Assembly (NCBI RefSeq): GCF_019097595.1 | Contig: NC_080719.1 | Coordinates: forward strand, 10,363,501 to 10,427,500 | DNA length: 64,000 bases | Reading direction: 5' to 3' | Source of the DNA: Hemibagrus wyckioides | Lineage: Eukaryota; Chordata; Actinopteri; Siluriformes; Bagridae | In this document: positions 33,988 through 46,884 of the stretch, piece by piece | How the letters are laid out: every line of letters starts with the position of its first letter | Numbering within the stretch: position 1 is the first letter of the stretch | The notes under the pieces: model-generated | Database searches by the model: none | Seen by the model: only the letters and a program-made list of their open reading frames with translations | Told to the model about the DNA's origin: nothing | Program-made: the position numbers and the translations under genes

Positions 33988-35061
33988 CGCTGATCAGGCA
34001 TAACATTATGACCACCTGTCTAATATTGTGTTGGTCCCCCTTTTGCTGGACTACACTAGATCCTTGAAGGTGTGCTGTGGTACCAGCACCAAGATGTTAG
34101 CGGCAGATCCATTAAGTCCTGTAAGTTGCGAGGTGGGGCCTCCATGGATCAGACTTTTTTGTCCAGCACATACCACAGATGCTTGATTTAATTGAGATCT
34201 GGGAGAGATCTTGAAGGCCAAGTCAACATCTCAAACTCATTGTTGTGCTCATCAATCCTGAACCATTTTTGCTTTGTGGCACGGCACATTATCCTGCTGA
34301 AAGAGGCCACAGCCATCAGGGAATACTGTTTCCATGAAAGGTTTCCCAGCAGAACATTGCCCAAAGCATGACACTGCCTCCTCCGGCTTTCCTTTTTCCC
34401 ATAGTGCATCCTGGTGCCATGTGTTCCCCTGGTAAGCTAAGCACACACATCCGGCCATTCACTTGATGTAAAAGAAAAGATAATTCATCAGACCAGGCCA
34501 CCTTCTTCCATTGCATCGTGGTCCAGTTCTTATGCTCACGTGCCCATTGTTGGCCCTTTCGGCAGTGCACAGTGTTCAGCATGGGTAACCTGACTGGTAT
34601 GCGGCTGTGCATCCCCATACACAACCATCTGCGATGCACTGTGTATTCTGACACCTTTCTATCAGAACCAGCATTACCTTCTTTATTAATTTAAGCAACA
34701 GTAGCTCGTCTGTTGGATCGGATTACACGAGCCAGCTTCAGCCTTCTATTTGCTCCCCACATGCATCAGTGAGCCTTGGCCACCCATGACCCTGTTGCTG
34801 GTTCACCACTATTCCCTCCTAGATACTGACCACTGCAGACCGGGAACACCCCACAAGAGCTGCAGTTTTGCTTTGATCCAGTCGTCTAGCACAACACAAT
34901 TTGGCCCTTGTCAAACCTGCTTCTAACACATCAACTTTGAGAACAAAATGTTCAATTGCTGCCAAATTTATCCCACCCACTAACAGATGCCATGATGAGG
35001 AGATAATCAGAGTTATTCACTTCACCTGTCAGTAGTCATAATGTTAGGTCTGATCGGTGTA
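33988..35061 (-). mobile_element. Tc1-like transposon with decayed transposase
   Basis: The left end has GATCAGGCATAACATTATGA (33992-34011) and the right end TCATAATGTTAGGTCTGATC (35036-35055), which are inverted partners with few mismatches. The transposase is on the minus strand. Readable pieces are TVHRRWLCMGMHSRIPVRLP, VAWSDELSFLL (first catalytic Asp), RKAGGGSVMLWAMFCW and GLFQQDNVPCHKAKM (second Asp). The catalytic Glu motif lies in another frame as LPDLN-stop-IKHLWYVLDKK, where the codon of the catalytic Glu now encodes Lys and that of the preceding Pro is a stop. At about 1.07 kb it is shorter than a full 1.6-kb element. Confidence 0.8.
34160..34960 (-). pseudogene. Tc1-like transposase pseudogene
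   Basis: Coding remnant of the element above. At least two frame changes are seen, between the LW-A-MFCW block and the GLFQQD block and again before the LPDLN block. The stop and Glu-to-Lys change in the third catalytic motif make it inactive. The N-terminal helix-turn-helix region (34700-34960) is only faintly readable. Confidence 0.7.
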
Positions 35062-38000
35062 TTGTATATAAAGGTCCTGTATGTAGCCAGCCATTGCAGA
35101 TTAGACCACAGCTTAGTCACTAGGATTTTCTATAGTTACACCATTTAAAAATGTTAATAAGAGAAAAGAACACTTCCTGTTTGGCAGTGGTACTTGATAA
35201 AAATACTACTACTAATAATAATAATAATAATAAGCAGATAACATTTTAGCTAATATCCGACCAATACCTAAATAATATTCTTGATTAATTTTTCAGTCAG
35301 ATTATAACCAAACAAAGAGGTCAATTTCACATGCATACTGGGTTCATGGTGTGTTTCCTACTAAAGTACTAAAAAAGAAAAGTAATTCAAAAAATAAAAA
35401 TTAAAAATAAATAAATACCTTATACCTTATAAATACCTTAATAAATAACTTATGGTTCTTAACTTTAGATTTTGTAGACTTGGATGGTAGAGTAAATAAT
35501 GTCTTGCTCACACTTATCCCTGCTAACTGATTAATACCATCTGCCACTGGGTTTAGAATAATAAAATATTTCACTATAGAAATGTCAGTCTCTGATTTCC
35601 ACATGTACCTCTAAATTTAGAACGACTTGTGGAATGCAAGAGACAATATCAAACCATTTCTACTCTGTAGGCTTTCAGATCCATTAATCACACACAGAAA
35701 TATTAATATTGATAATCGGAAAACTGACTATAGGAAAAAACTGTGAAAATTCTGAGAGTAAGCCAAGATATCATAAAGTATGCCTGGAAAACCCACATTT
35801 CAGGAATAGTTTATCAAAGTTTTTATTACGCTGACGAAAAATCCAGACTAACCTGCTAAACTGCCGGCTGCCAAAACAATGGTCAAGCTGGTAGACCATC
35901 ATTCCATACTGGCTCAAATATACAAGATTTGCAAAATCTTAGGGTTAGAGTTCAAGCCAAACTGGCTAACCAAGATAACATTCTCAGTGGCAAGCTAGTA
36001 ATGTTTCCTACTACTCTGAATATACCGCCTGGATTATCATGGTTTATAAGGTGATAATTATAAAGCACAAGTTATCCACCTGTAGTGTTTCCATCTTAAG
36101 ACTCCTGGTTAAATAGCTCATCAATTGTAAGTTTCACCACTTTGTTATAATCAAGCTTAATTAGCCTTATAGTTAAGCCTTATAATTATCATGTCATTTG
36201 TTCATGTAATTGATTCCTATTAATCTGCATGCAGGAGACTGTTGAGTTTCCATCATTTATATGATGAAGCCAAATGTCACAATTTGAATGATTCCTTTTC
36301 ATATTTGCTACAAACCTTATTTTCTTCAGCAAATAGCGATAGCAATGAATTTAACATAACCTTTGAAAAAAGTTTTAATCCATTCAAATATAATTTTTCT
36401 TTTTATAGTTTCTGGCTGCATTTTTGTTCTTAAATGAACAAAAGGGTTAAAAGCAACAATGATGAGTTTTATTACCATAAACATAATTGCTAGAATTAGC
36501 AAATACACAAACTATCATCCATGCTAATTATATGAGGACATTAAGGTCATGATTTACTTAAAATTATGATTGATTTATTTATAATTAATATTTTAGGTTC
36601 AATATATAATTTAGGAAACAGGGTTGTGCGTTCGTCAGTAATGTGATGCACAGTGATGTTCCCCATCAGCCAGTATCTCAGTAGCACTAAAAAATAAAGG
36701 AAAGGAATAAAAGAACTTTCTTCTTTCCATGACCGTTGTAAAATTCAGGTGACTTGTGACTATTCAAAATATTTCACTGAAATAAATGTGTTGAGTTAAC
36801 AGGGTTGAGTGGATTTCGTCGAACACCTCATTGTACATTTTTCCTAACCTAAAATGAATGATTCATAAAAATTCATTATACTTCTAGCACAAGATGGCAG
36901 TTATAGTGAACTGAGACAGGCAGAAATGCTGTTTTCAATGTGCTGTAGAGGTTTCTGTTATATTCTTTCAGTGAAAAATGCATATAGGTTGTTGTGAAGG
37001 TCATTTTACCTATGACCATTCGCCTTCAATCTACTCTATGAAAAAATGTACCCTTTTTTCAGCATCCTCATTACCAGAAAGAAAAAGCAGCTGGTTTGAA
37101 TGTTCTGACTATTCATCTATTCATGGTTAAGTCACTGCATTACAGTGATCACAGAATCAATGCAAAGACATTGTGAAGCTCTACATGTGAATGGAGGTCA
37201 GAATTACATGGTCATAGTTGAAGTGTAATATGTGTATTTATTATTCTGAGGTCAACAGAGCAAATTAAGGAAATTAAGGGCAAGACAAAAGACCATTCAG
37301 ACAGGCAGAGTGACTTGAATTAATACTTGAGGCATAGTCAGAGGATGAAGTAAGGATGTACACATGAATCCTGCTTGTCACAAAGTGGTTCATAAGCTGT
37401 GGGCCAAAGATGACAATATAAAGCTCTGCTCTCATTTTGTGATGGAATTTAGTGGGGCAAACTACAAATCAACAGACCTCAACCTCCAAAACCACAACAA
37501 CATGACTGTGGGCTGCAAAGGCATTCACAGCACAGTGGCCATAGCAGTACTTGTTGTGCAAAAACTACGATAAGTACAATACTACAACAAAATAAAATAT
37601 TGTGTTTGATTAAAAAATATATATATAAAAGAATGTAGGAAATAAGCATGAAGAAAACACACACACACACATGACTATGCATATAGCAATACATGCATAC
37701 ACTTATTCATTGAATTGCACATGTAATTGTTGTACTGGTCAAGTATATTGCAATGTAACATTTTACTTGTCAGTGTATTGAAACAACTGTATCTGCAGCT
37801 TTTATTGCCAAAATGCTTTCTTATGGTTACTGATGTTAGTAGTTAGCGACGTTTGGGATAGATTACAGTATGGGGTTTATGCATTAGCTTCCTGCATTAA
37901 ATATTAATAATGAATAATTATGTTAATGGAAAGTCTTCACGAGGATAATAAGACAAAAGTGTGTGTGAGATAGAGAAAGGAGACTGCTACAACACAGAGA

Positions 38001-38392
38001 CAACATTCGCTCGATACTATTGAGCTGTTTTTGGTGGCTGTGAAAGGCCCGGTCACTGGACTTGCATTGATCCACAGTGTGAGTTTGGCATCTGCATTAC
38101 CAAGCTGACATTCAGAGATGAAGCATGCAAACATTCTCAGACATCACGGAGTGTGTAACAACCAACCAGTTACCCATCAAAAATCTTCAGCATGCTGGGG
38201 TTTTTTTTTGTGAACATGTCAAGGACCCTGTTTCATATAGCACTAAAGTTTTACTGACCTTTAGTGTGTCTGTTTTGTAGCTAAATATTTGTGAAATTTA
38301 TTTACATTCGAAAAATATGTAGTAAGTATTGTAAAGTATTGTAATAGCTTGTAATATGTATTAAACATCCTGCATTGCTGAAATAAGAAAAT

Positions 38393-38393
<1 letters not shown>
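35062..38393. other. Long unique stretch
   Basis: About 3.3 kb, AT-rich, with an AAT run at 35213-35233 and small TA and CA runs near 37618 and 37658. ORFs at 36242, 37364 and 37479 have no recognisable domain. Confidence 0.4.
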
Positions 38394-38475
<82 letters not shown>

Positions 38476-38477
38476 AA
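38394..38477. repeat. (GAAA)21 microsatellite
   Basis: Uninterrupted 84-bp array of GAAA. The strand is purine-only. Confidence 0.97.
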
Positions 38478-39253
<776 letters not shown>

Positions 39254-39389
39254 CACACTCAGCAACTTTATTCACATTTCCACAAGGGCATATTCTACTT
39301 CCTGGATCATAGCTCGAGGCATCTCTTTAGTTCCTGCTGCAGAATACATATTTTTTATGTGAACCAGTAACTTTTTGACTGGACCTTAC

Positions 39390-39530
39390 CCTTACTGATC
39401 ATTCATTCATTCATTTTCAGTAACTGCTTTATCTTGCTCAAGGTTGTCTTGTCCATGCCAAGAACACTGAGTGCAAGGCAGGAATACACTCTGGATGCGG
39501 CGCCAGTCCATCTCACAACCTTTTCCAGCT
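39390..39530 (-). mobile_element. SINE family A fragment, tail end
   Basis: Begins with the reverse tail CATTCATTCATTCATTTT, then CAGTAACTGCTTTATC, AATACACTCTGGATGC and GCCAGTCCATCTCACAAC. The tRNA-like head is missing. Confidence 0.6.
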
Positions 39531-41965
39531 ACACCACTTCCCCAGGGCTCTTAAAATCCTGTTGAGTTACCAAAAGTTTTTTTTCAGCCCTATTTCATGT
39601 CTGATAAAGTGGAAAGTGAAAGCTCTCATTTTTAAGCATATGATTTACATGCTTCAATGGGCACAGTGCTGGGAAATAATTGCTCAAAGCATGAAATTTC
39701 TCATTGAGTGCACACACCTGTTTTATGAGCAAAATTAATCTTAACATCAGATTCAAACAGTATAAACAATGGAAACAACTCCATGTTTGCTGTGTATTGG
39801 ATCACCCAGATTGCGCTTTTTTAATAGCCACCAGGGGCATCAGACAGGGGTTACAGTGGATCTGAGTAATATGGGCCCTCAAGAAGGGTGATCCACAAAG
39901 GTATATTAATAATCCATATTGTCCAATATTACTATAACATTGTTATAATAACATGCTATCAGTAGGAATAAAATTAGGCAAGACAGTATGATAGTACTGA
40001 AAAGTACTTATTGCATGAGGTCGTATTTCAGAGATGGTGACAAAAGTTCAAAAGTTAATGTCAATATTTACACAAAGAAAGTTACTCACCTGGTTACATA
40101 TATATATATATATTCGTTATATCATTTGTTAAATGAATAAAACAATGCTATTTTTGATAATCTCTATCAAATCTCTGTCCTTTAGATCCAGATGCAATTT
40201 GTGCTTTAATAAACCAATGTTTATTAATAAATAGTGTGTTTTTGTATTTGATTTTGGCCTAAAGTCACAAGAGTCACATGCAATCTAGACCTTTATTTTC
40301 AGCTAACTTTGTCCTGTCTGTGCAAATATCACACAACTGTCTGAATAGCACTTACATCCGTAGTTATCTGGGGTCTGACTGTGTGAAATGTGTACAGTTT
40401 CTGTATTGAAGTCCCACTTATTAAGTTCCTGGGTTCCTGAAAACGATTATAGGTTGAAGATGAACATTTTGGGTACTCTACTCTTCCTTCCATGTGGCAT
40501 AAAGGAGATTAGCTAGCACAGATACTGGTTGGTTTGTTCATCAATTACTCAATTACCAGGTGAATTAATGGCAATTATATTCCATCTGGCTACAAAGTTT
40601 GTAATACATCACGATCTCGAAATAACGGAACAAAAAATTAATAATGCATGGCCTACCTAAATTTCTAAAATGGATCAAGCTGTCTAAGTTCTCGTTCAGT
40701 CACTTTTCCCTCCTTGTTTGCTGTGTTTCTTTCCTGACATCTGCTTAGCAAGGTCACACCATTACAAGGTGCAGCTCTTTAGTGTGAACCTGCCTTCACA
40801 GCCCTCAACCTTCACGGCTTCATTTATGGGCACCACAGAGGCCGAATCCAAACAAAGTTGTTACATCAACGTTGACTTTTACCGCCTTTTGATCAAAGCC
40901 ACATGCGTGCTGCACTCTTCTAAAAGCTGATGCAGGTGAGCCGTTACTCCTAAAGCCATGAACACCAGGGCCCCACTCCGGAAATTTGCTCCATCATGGA
41001 AATAAAACAGAGCCTGTGGCACAAATGCTGTGCACTCATGTGGGTGAGAGAGTAAGAACAGATGTTGGTAAAGGTGTAAGTGTGTTGGGGTGTTAAGGTA
41101 AGTATGGGATTGCTCTTTTGAAGCTACATTGAGTTTCAGGAGGCAAGTAATGGGCATCTGTCCTGATGGTTATGTATGTCCTCTGTCACAGAGACACAGT
41201 CTTATGTTGTGTATATATCTGTTCAGTGATGGCTGTTCATGATATTACATGTGAGAGCTGAAATTAAATATCTATCAATAACGCAACATTGATGACAATT
41301 ATTACTTTTGAGCAATGCCTCAGGGTCTCAATGATGGCAGAACGGAAGAATGATGTGTGGTAAACTATTACATATGAACATTTAAAGATATAGTAAGAGC
41401 TGCATTCATTATTTTTCTAGTGTTTCAAGTCTGTATTGACATAATGGGTTCATGCCATGTTTGCAAACCTATCCTTCAAACCAAAAAACACTACACTTAC
41501 TGATTTATCATTTCTTTGTGTTATTTAACTTTAATTGGACAATGGATTCTTAAATTCTTATTCACATTTATTACATGACTGCAACTAATAGACAGCATAG
41601 ATATACCATGTGGGCTTGATCGTAATCAGCCCCCACTTCACTTCTTCTTATCATTTGGTGTATTTTCTTTACAACCATTAGTGGTGTTGTAAACCGTTCC
41701 ACAAAAATCTAAAAAAAAGTTGTTGACAGCAAGTGATCTTAAGTGGATGCCAAAAATGAAACCTGTTTATCTAGACATCGACACCAGCTTCCCCTTGTTG
41801 TGGTATATATTGTGTGTGCAGTATTGTACAGCATTGTAACTGATAGCATCGTCATCATCATCACCACACATGTGGTCCATTTGAGAGATGGCTTTCTAAG
41901 TAGATTTAATTAGGCAGCTTTTGTGTTCCCTAATTAGTTAATTCCCTAATTACTATTTAGTAAAT
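39531..41965. other. Long unique stretch
   Basis: The GC-richer part 40715-41160 has open stretches on both strands (70 and 92 codons) but no recognisable family or convincing splice sites. A short TA array lies at 40099-40115. Confidence 0.4.
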
Positions 41966-42150
41966 TTCAATTCAATTTCAATTCCATTTATTTGCATAGT
42001 GCTTTTAACAATGGACATTATCTCAAAGCAGCTTCACAGATATATAAAAAATAGAAAAAGAGATTATATGAGGAAGAAACCTTGAGAGGAACCAGGCTCA
42101 GAAGGGAACTCATCATCTTTTGGGTGACATCGGAGAGAAAATAATGTCCT
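41966..42150 (+). repeat. Dispersed CAATTCAATTT-headed repeat, copy 1
   Basis: Begins ATTTCAATTCCATTTATTTG, then AACAATGGACATTATCTCAA, GAGGAAGAAACCTTGAGAGG and AACCAGGCTCAGAAGGGAAC. Matched by 49463-49690 in the same orientation. It resembles a widespread fish interspersed repeat. The class is not clear from sequence. Confidence 0.6.
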
Positions 42151-42883
42151 TTCTACAACTGTTTAAAAACATTTTCTTTTAAGACAACAGCATGTGATTT
42201 GAGACACAGGTTCCGTTTCCTCCTGTTACACTTTTGCCATGAACCCCATCATAGTTTGCACCTGTCCCTAGTTTTGTCTCATTAGTGCCCATAAGTCTGG
42301 GTGTATATATTTGGCATTTGTTTGATCATTACTATGCCCTGCTCTGAAGAGTCACTCTCTGTGGGGGGTGAAATTAATGGTCATCTAGGGATACACTTTA
42401 GTATCATTTTGCAAAACTAGAGCTAAAAATCTGTAGCTACTGGTGCCCAATCACTGACATGGTATGGCTGAGTGTTATGTCTGGGTCTGTAAATCAAACT
42501 TTACAAGGTATAAAGGTATAATCAACTGTGATAGTATAACCATTGGCCTAAAGATGTACGTATGTGTACATATTTGTATGTATGTATGTTTAACCTACAC
42601 ATATGCAGTAGCTTAGATTAACAAGTCAGAATATTGACTTTTTTCCTCTTTTTCTGTTCCTATATTATCTATAAAATATGTATATATACATGATCTATGT
42701 ATATATTAACTATACTTCAAAAGTCCTTTGAAGCAATCACTGTTCATCACTTCTCTCTACAAATGTTTCCTGTGAGTGTTCTTCCTTGAAATGTCTCAGT
42801 ACATACTCAGTTCACTGAGAGCTTGTATATAACAGTATAATGTAAAAAATTATGACAAATTTTTTTTGTGCATCTAGCAGTAA
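42151..42883. other. Unassigned flank of the LINE insertion
   Basis: 42220-42310 (CACCTGTCCCTAGTTTTG and onward) resembles LTR or DNA transposon ends of fish but has no partner here. The rest is unique. Confidence 0.25.
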
Positions 42884-44017
42884 ATAAGGACTAATTTCAG
42901 GTTAATCATCAGAGACTTCATCACTTCTTCCCTACCTGACACCTTGGACCCGCTACAGTTCGCGTACCGTCCCAACCGATCTACTGAGGACGCCATTGCA
43001 CACCTCCATCATGCAGCCCTGAGCCATCTGGACAGCAGGAAGGGGAATTATGTCAAAATGCTGTTTGTCAACTACAGTTCAGCGTTTAACACCATAATTC
43101 CCTCCATACTCACCACTAAGTTGGAGATCCTGGGCCTTAGCCCACCCCTGTGTCGATGGATCTCCAACTTCCTGCGAGACAGACCTCAGGCAGTATGGGT
43201 GGGCAACCATGTCTCACCCTCACTCACCCTCAGCACTGGAGCCCCCCAGGGTTGTGTTCTGAGCCCCCTGCTGTACTCACTGTACACCTTTGACTGTGTG
43301 GCTACTTCCAGCTCTACCAACATCGTGAAGTTTGCAGACGATACTGTGGTGGTGGGCCTGATCTCCAATAATGACGAGACGGCCTACCAAGAGGAGATCA
43401 AAAACCTGGAGACATGGTGCCAGGTCAATAATCTCCTCCTGAATGTCAGCAAGACTAAGGAGCTGATAGTGGACTTTAGCACAAAGCAGGAGAGGAATTA
43501 CCAGCCCCTCACTATAGACGGGACCCCAGTGGAGAGAGTGGACAGTTTCCGGTACCTAGGTGTTTACATCACGCAGGACCTGACATGGTCCTGTCACATT
43601 AACACCCTGGTGAAGAAGGCCCAGCAGTGCCTTTATCATCTCAGATGTCTAAAGGACTTTAAACTGCCCTCAAAGGTGCTAAAGACATTCTACACCTGCA
43701 CCACTGAGAGCATCCTGACGGGAAGTATCACAGTCTGGTTTGGGAACAGCACCAAACAGGACAGGCAAGCTCTCCAGAGGGTGGTGCGATCAGCCGAGCG
43801 TACCATCCACACCGAGCTTCCTGATCTGGACACCATATACAGCAAGCGGTGCTGGACCAAAGCCAGGAAGATTATGAAGGACCTCAGCCATCCCAACAAT
43901 GGACTCTTCTCTCTGTTGAGGTCAGGGAAACGTTTCCGTTCCTTGAAGGTGAACACAGAGAGAATGAGGAGTAGCTTCTTCCCACAGGCCATTCGGGCCC
44001 TCAACCAGTACACCTAG
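42884..44017 (+). CDS. LINE reverse transcriptase, partial, catalytic Asp lost
   Basis: Encodes the RT of a non-LTR retrotransposon, which copies its own RNA at a nicked target. The open frame has no ATG at its start because the copy is 5'-truncated. Homology begins around RDFITSSLPDTLDPLQFAYR (42911 onward). Motifs in order: FAYRPNRSTEDAIAHL (RT block 2), MLFVNYSSAFNTIIPS (motif A, 43058-43105), STGAPQGCVLSPLLYSL (motif B, about 43235-43285), IVKFADDTVVVG (motif C with both Asp, about 43322-43357), LNVSKTKELIVDF, and the thumb and C-terminal segment ending FFPQAIRALNQYT. Motif A normally has Asp before YSSAF. Here codon 43070-43072 is AAC (Asn), which should abolish metal binding. The frame is otherwise unbroken for about 375 codons, so the insertion is fairly young. 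G+C content is much higher than in its flanks. Confidence 0.85.
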   Translation: MRTNFRLIIRDFITSSLPDTLDPLQFAYRPNRSTEDAIAHLHHAALSHLDSRKGNYVKMLFVNYSSAFNTIIPSILTTKLEILGLSPPLCRWISNFLRDRPQAVWVGNHVSPSLTLSTGAPQGCVLSPLLYSLYTFDCVATSSSTNIVKFADDTVVVGLISNNDETAYQEEIKNLETWCQVNNLLLNVSKTKELIVDFSTKQERNYQPLTIDGTPVERVDSFRYLGVYITQDLTWSCHINTLVKKAQQCLYHLRCLKDFKLPSKVLKTFYTCTTESILTGSITVWFGNSTKQDRQALQRVVRSAERTIHTELPDLDTIYSKRCWTKARKIMKDLSHPNNGLFSLLRSGKRFRSLKVNTERMRSSFFPQAIRALNQYT

Positions 44018-44395
44018 AATCTGGACTTTCTAGACTGACCCCCACATGACATGACATTCTACCTCAGCTGATTATTGCACATGCAATAATTGCACTACTC
44101 TGTACACACAATAACACTCTCACTGTACATCTTTTCTGTACATCTATGTGTGCACAATGCACTGACACTTTACTCACTGTTCAACTGGACATTTATATTT
44201 GCCTTTTATATACATCTACATATATATTTATATACTGTATTTATCGTACATATGCACACTGTACATACTGTATTCATTTGCTACACCATTTCAAAGTTGA
44301 CCATTTTATCTACATATAGGCATATACTGTATCTTCTATATATTATAGAGTCTACACATATATATTTATTTATATATTGTTTTATTTTTCACATA

Positions 44396-44396
<1 letters not shown>

Positions 44397-44449
<53 letters not shown>
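44397..44449. repeat. (TA)n microsatellite in LINE 3' UTR
   Basis: Pure TA array. Confidence 0.95.
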
Positions 44450-44635
44450 TATTTTGTACTGTATTATATTAGTGTATTAGATTTTTGTTTTTATATTTGT
44501 TTTTTATATTTAGCTTTTATAAAGCAGTTTTATATTTGTATACATTATATATTATATTACTATTTTTGTTACTATTTTTATTATTATTTTTATTTTATAT
44601 TTCATTATTTATAATATTTACTGCTATACTGATAC

Positions 44636-44650
44636 TATATATATATATAT

Positions 44651-44710
<60 letters not shown>
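44636..44710. repeat. (TA)n microsatellite in LINE 3' UTR
   Basis: TA array with one G near its start, followed by the palindrome TAGAAATATATATATTTCTA (44712-44731). Confidence 0.95.
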
Positions 44711-44712
<2 letters not shown>

Positions 44713-44890
44713 AGAAATATATATATTTCTACCATTTAATTTTCCCTACTTATCCCTATATATTCTTAACTATGTCCACACTTTAAATTTTTCTTTTTTA
44801 CTCTTTCTTTTTTTTAATGTAAGACAGTTGTAAAAAGCATTTCACTACATGTCGTACTGTGTATGATTTCAAAAGCAAAAGAAATGTCTG

Positions 44891-46629
44891 ACCACACTGG
44901 TTCGAGGAATCATTTTGGTCAGTTGTTTGAATTTGGTGCTTCAGCAAAAAATTACATGTCAATTGTATTGACCTGGGAAAATCTCAATTCAAATGTTGCA
45001 CAGTTGTTTTGTTGCTTTCTTCTGTTCATAAAATCATAGCTCTCTGTCATGCACATTTATAGTGTTGCTTGCTAGTGTAAATGTAGGTCACAATTCTGCA
45101 GTTTATTAAATAAGGGCCTTGCTCAAGGGATCAACAGTGGTGGTACATGAACTTAAGTTGAACTTAAATCCTTTTAAGCAGAATTTAGTTTCGACATCCA
45201 CCTGCATATTTGAATTTATTAGTATTTACCGCCCCCTTCTCTGTATACATGCCCAAAAACAAAGAGATTACACAAGTCTTTTCTTCTTCCTCTGGATCTT
45301 ACAGACTCAAATCAGTGAGGCAGTTTCACCACTGGATATATTGCAATTAGTATGAGGTGTCATGCATCATGTACCAGGGCAAATTTAGTTCCCATAATTA
45401 ATTCAGTTAATGGGTATGATCAAAGTGGAGAAGTCTGGACTCCAAACAAGGCTATGAGTCACAAATTAACCATCTTCATTTTCTACACGCTCATTAGCCC
45501 GAGTCTTGCTGGAGGTCAAAGGTCACAAAGTGGCTTCGACACCTTAAATGGTCTATAACTCCCCTCTATTAAAGAGTAGACAGAAGTGATTAAAGGTAAA
45601 GTGTGTTTGATCTGATTTCATTAGTACAATATGTCAACTCTTGCACAAGCCCTGAAGAATAAACTACAGGTTATATGAGGAAACACAAAGCTGATGCATT
45701 TCTTCTGAAAAAAATAAATGAGCAACAGTTATATTAAAGCCACAAGGAAGTGTAAATTGAGAAGATCAAAGCTAAAGTTATGGCAAGGTCACAGTGAGCC
45801 TACGTTTCAGGTGACACTTAAAAGACTTAGTGGGAGTGAATGATGTGCTAAGAAAGAGTGTGACTGGAACGTGCTTCAATAAAGGAAGGCAATGTGTGAA
45901 TTCTCAGACACATACACACACGTGTGCACCAGATGAGGTCAGGTCAGGCTGTGTTCCAATTTCACTCCTGTTCTCTGGCTTTTCTTTCTCTCTGTGGGAG
46001 CTTCTGGACCTGAACACATCGGTGAAACTTGAAAGCTTTAAACTTTCTTTTCAACCAGTCTTTTCTGAATGCTGCTTTCTCAAGGTCAGAGGTCATCTCC
46101 CACAGGGAGTCGTCTCTCTTTAAGCACTGGGCTGAGTCACTTGATGGAAAATACACAGTGTCTAGAACATTTGCAGGTCTGAGACGGTCACTCTTATAAA
46201 TATATCCATTCAGATGAAAAGCATAAGCATTAATAGCAGATCTGCAGCCTCAGTTACAAAAAGTCTGATGGTCAAAGGTGGACAGTGCGCTTGCATAATC
46301 GACTCTCTCTACACCAGACTATTTACATCTGCTTTTGTGTGTTCCTAGGAAGTTCCAGTATATGTTCTATTTCTGCAATTATATGCTGTATTTTAAATGG
46401 GGCTGTAGTTCACTGTGTTTAAGAGAAGATTTGATATCGATGGTGCACGTAGGTTGTGTTAATTTCTGAAGTCAGCTTTTTGTGATAGCTTGGAGTTCAT
46501 GACTTGTGATGTGATACTGATGATTCTTGCTCTGTGGAACCCGTAAACGTTCACTTTGCTGATTGATGCTAAATGGTATTAGTGTCATTTTCAGCAAGTT
46601 ACCAGTACAGCTGAGGAATTTTTGTTTCC
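44891..46629. other. Mostly unique; SINE fragment and DR1 motif
   Basis: A family B fragment at 45108-45165 (AAATAAGGGCCTTGCTCAAG). 45440-45620 is a more complex segment with a perfect DR1 motif, listed separately. No gene recognised; ORFs at 45119-46156 show no family. Confidence 0.4.
45513..45525 (+). promoter_or_regulatory. Perfect DR1 nuclear-receptor motif
   Basis: AGGTCAAAGGTCA is two exact AGGTCA half-sites spaced by one base, the consensus for HNF4, RXR/PPAR and COUP-TF dimers. It lies in non-repetitive DNA, but a 13-bp match in 64 kb does not show function. Confidence 0.4.
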
Positions 46630-46884
46630 TCCATTTTCTCCATCACTTATCCTACACAAAATCACAAAAAGCCTGCAGACTCTCCCAGGGGACTTCAAGT
46701 CACAAAGTTTTTATTGTCATTTCTACCATGGTGCAGTAAAATGAAACAACGTTCCTCTAGGATTGTGGTGCTACATAAAACACAGAACTAAAGAGACAAC
46801 ACAGAACTACACTAATAGTACACTACACAGTACTAAATTCAAATCTCATGTTCAAATTTTATTGGTCACTTTCAAAATCATACA
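46630..46884. repeat. Repeat mosaic: SINE A fragment and TTATTGTCATTTC unit
   Basis: 46630-46695 (CCATCACTTATCCTACACAA and CCAGGGGACTTC) is a minus family A fragment. From 46700 a second unit begins, with TTTTTATTGTCATTTCTACC, GTGCAGTAAAATGAAACAAC and GTTCCTCTAGGATTGTGGTG, followed by ACAC/ACTACAC-rich sequence. This is a pattern I associate with another common fish interspersed repeat. Confidence 0.45.

Larger units (their letters stand above)
42884..44890 (+). mobile_element. 5'-truncated L2/CR1-group non-LTR retrotransposon
   Basis: Consists of the 3' two thirds of an RT ORF (open from 42884, homology from about 42905 to the stop at 44015-44017) and an 850-bp 3' UTR, within which two TA arrays have grown (44397-44449 and 44636-44710). 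The 3' end is near AAGCATTTCACTACATGTCG and TACTGTGTATGATTTC (44837-44874). The endonuclease domain and the RT N-terminus are missing, the usual result of incomplete reverse transcription. Clade assignment (L2, CR1 or Rex-like within the jockey group) is by protein pattern only. Confidence 0.8.

Noticed and set aside
42220..42310. CACCTGTCCCTAGTTTTG segment resembling an LTR or transposon end
   Set aside because: No partner copy or inverted repeat visible; resemblance is from memory of common fish repeats only.
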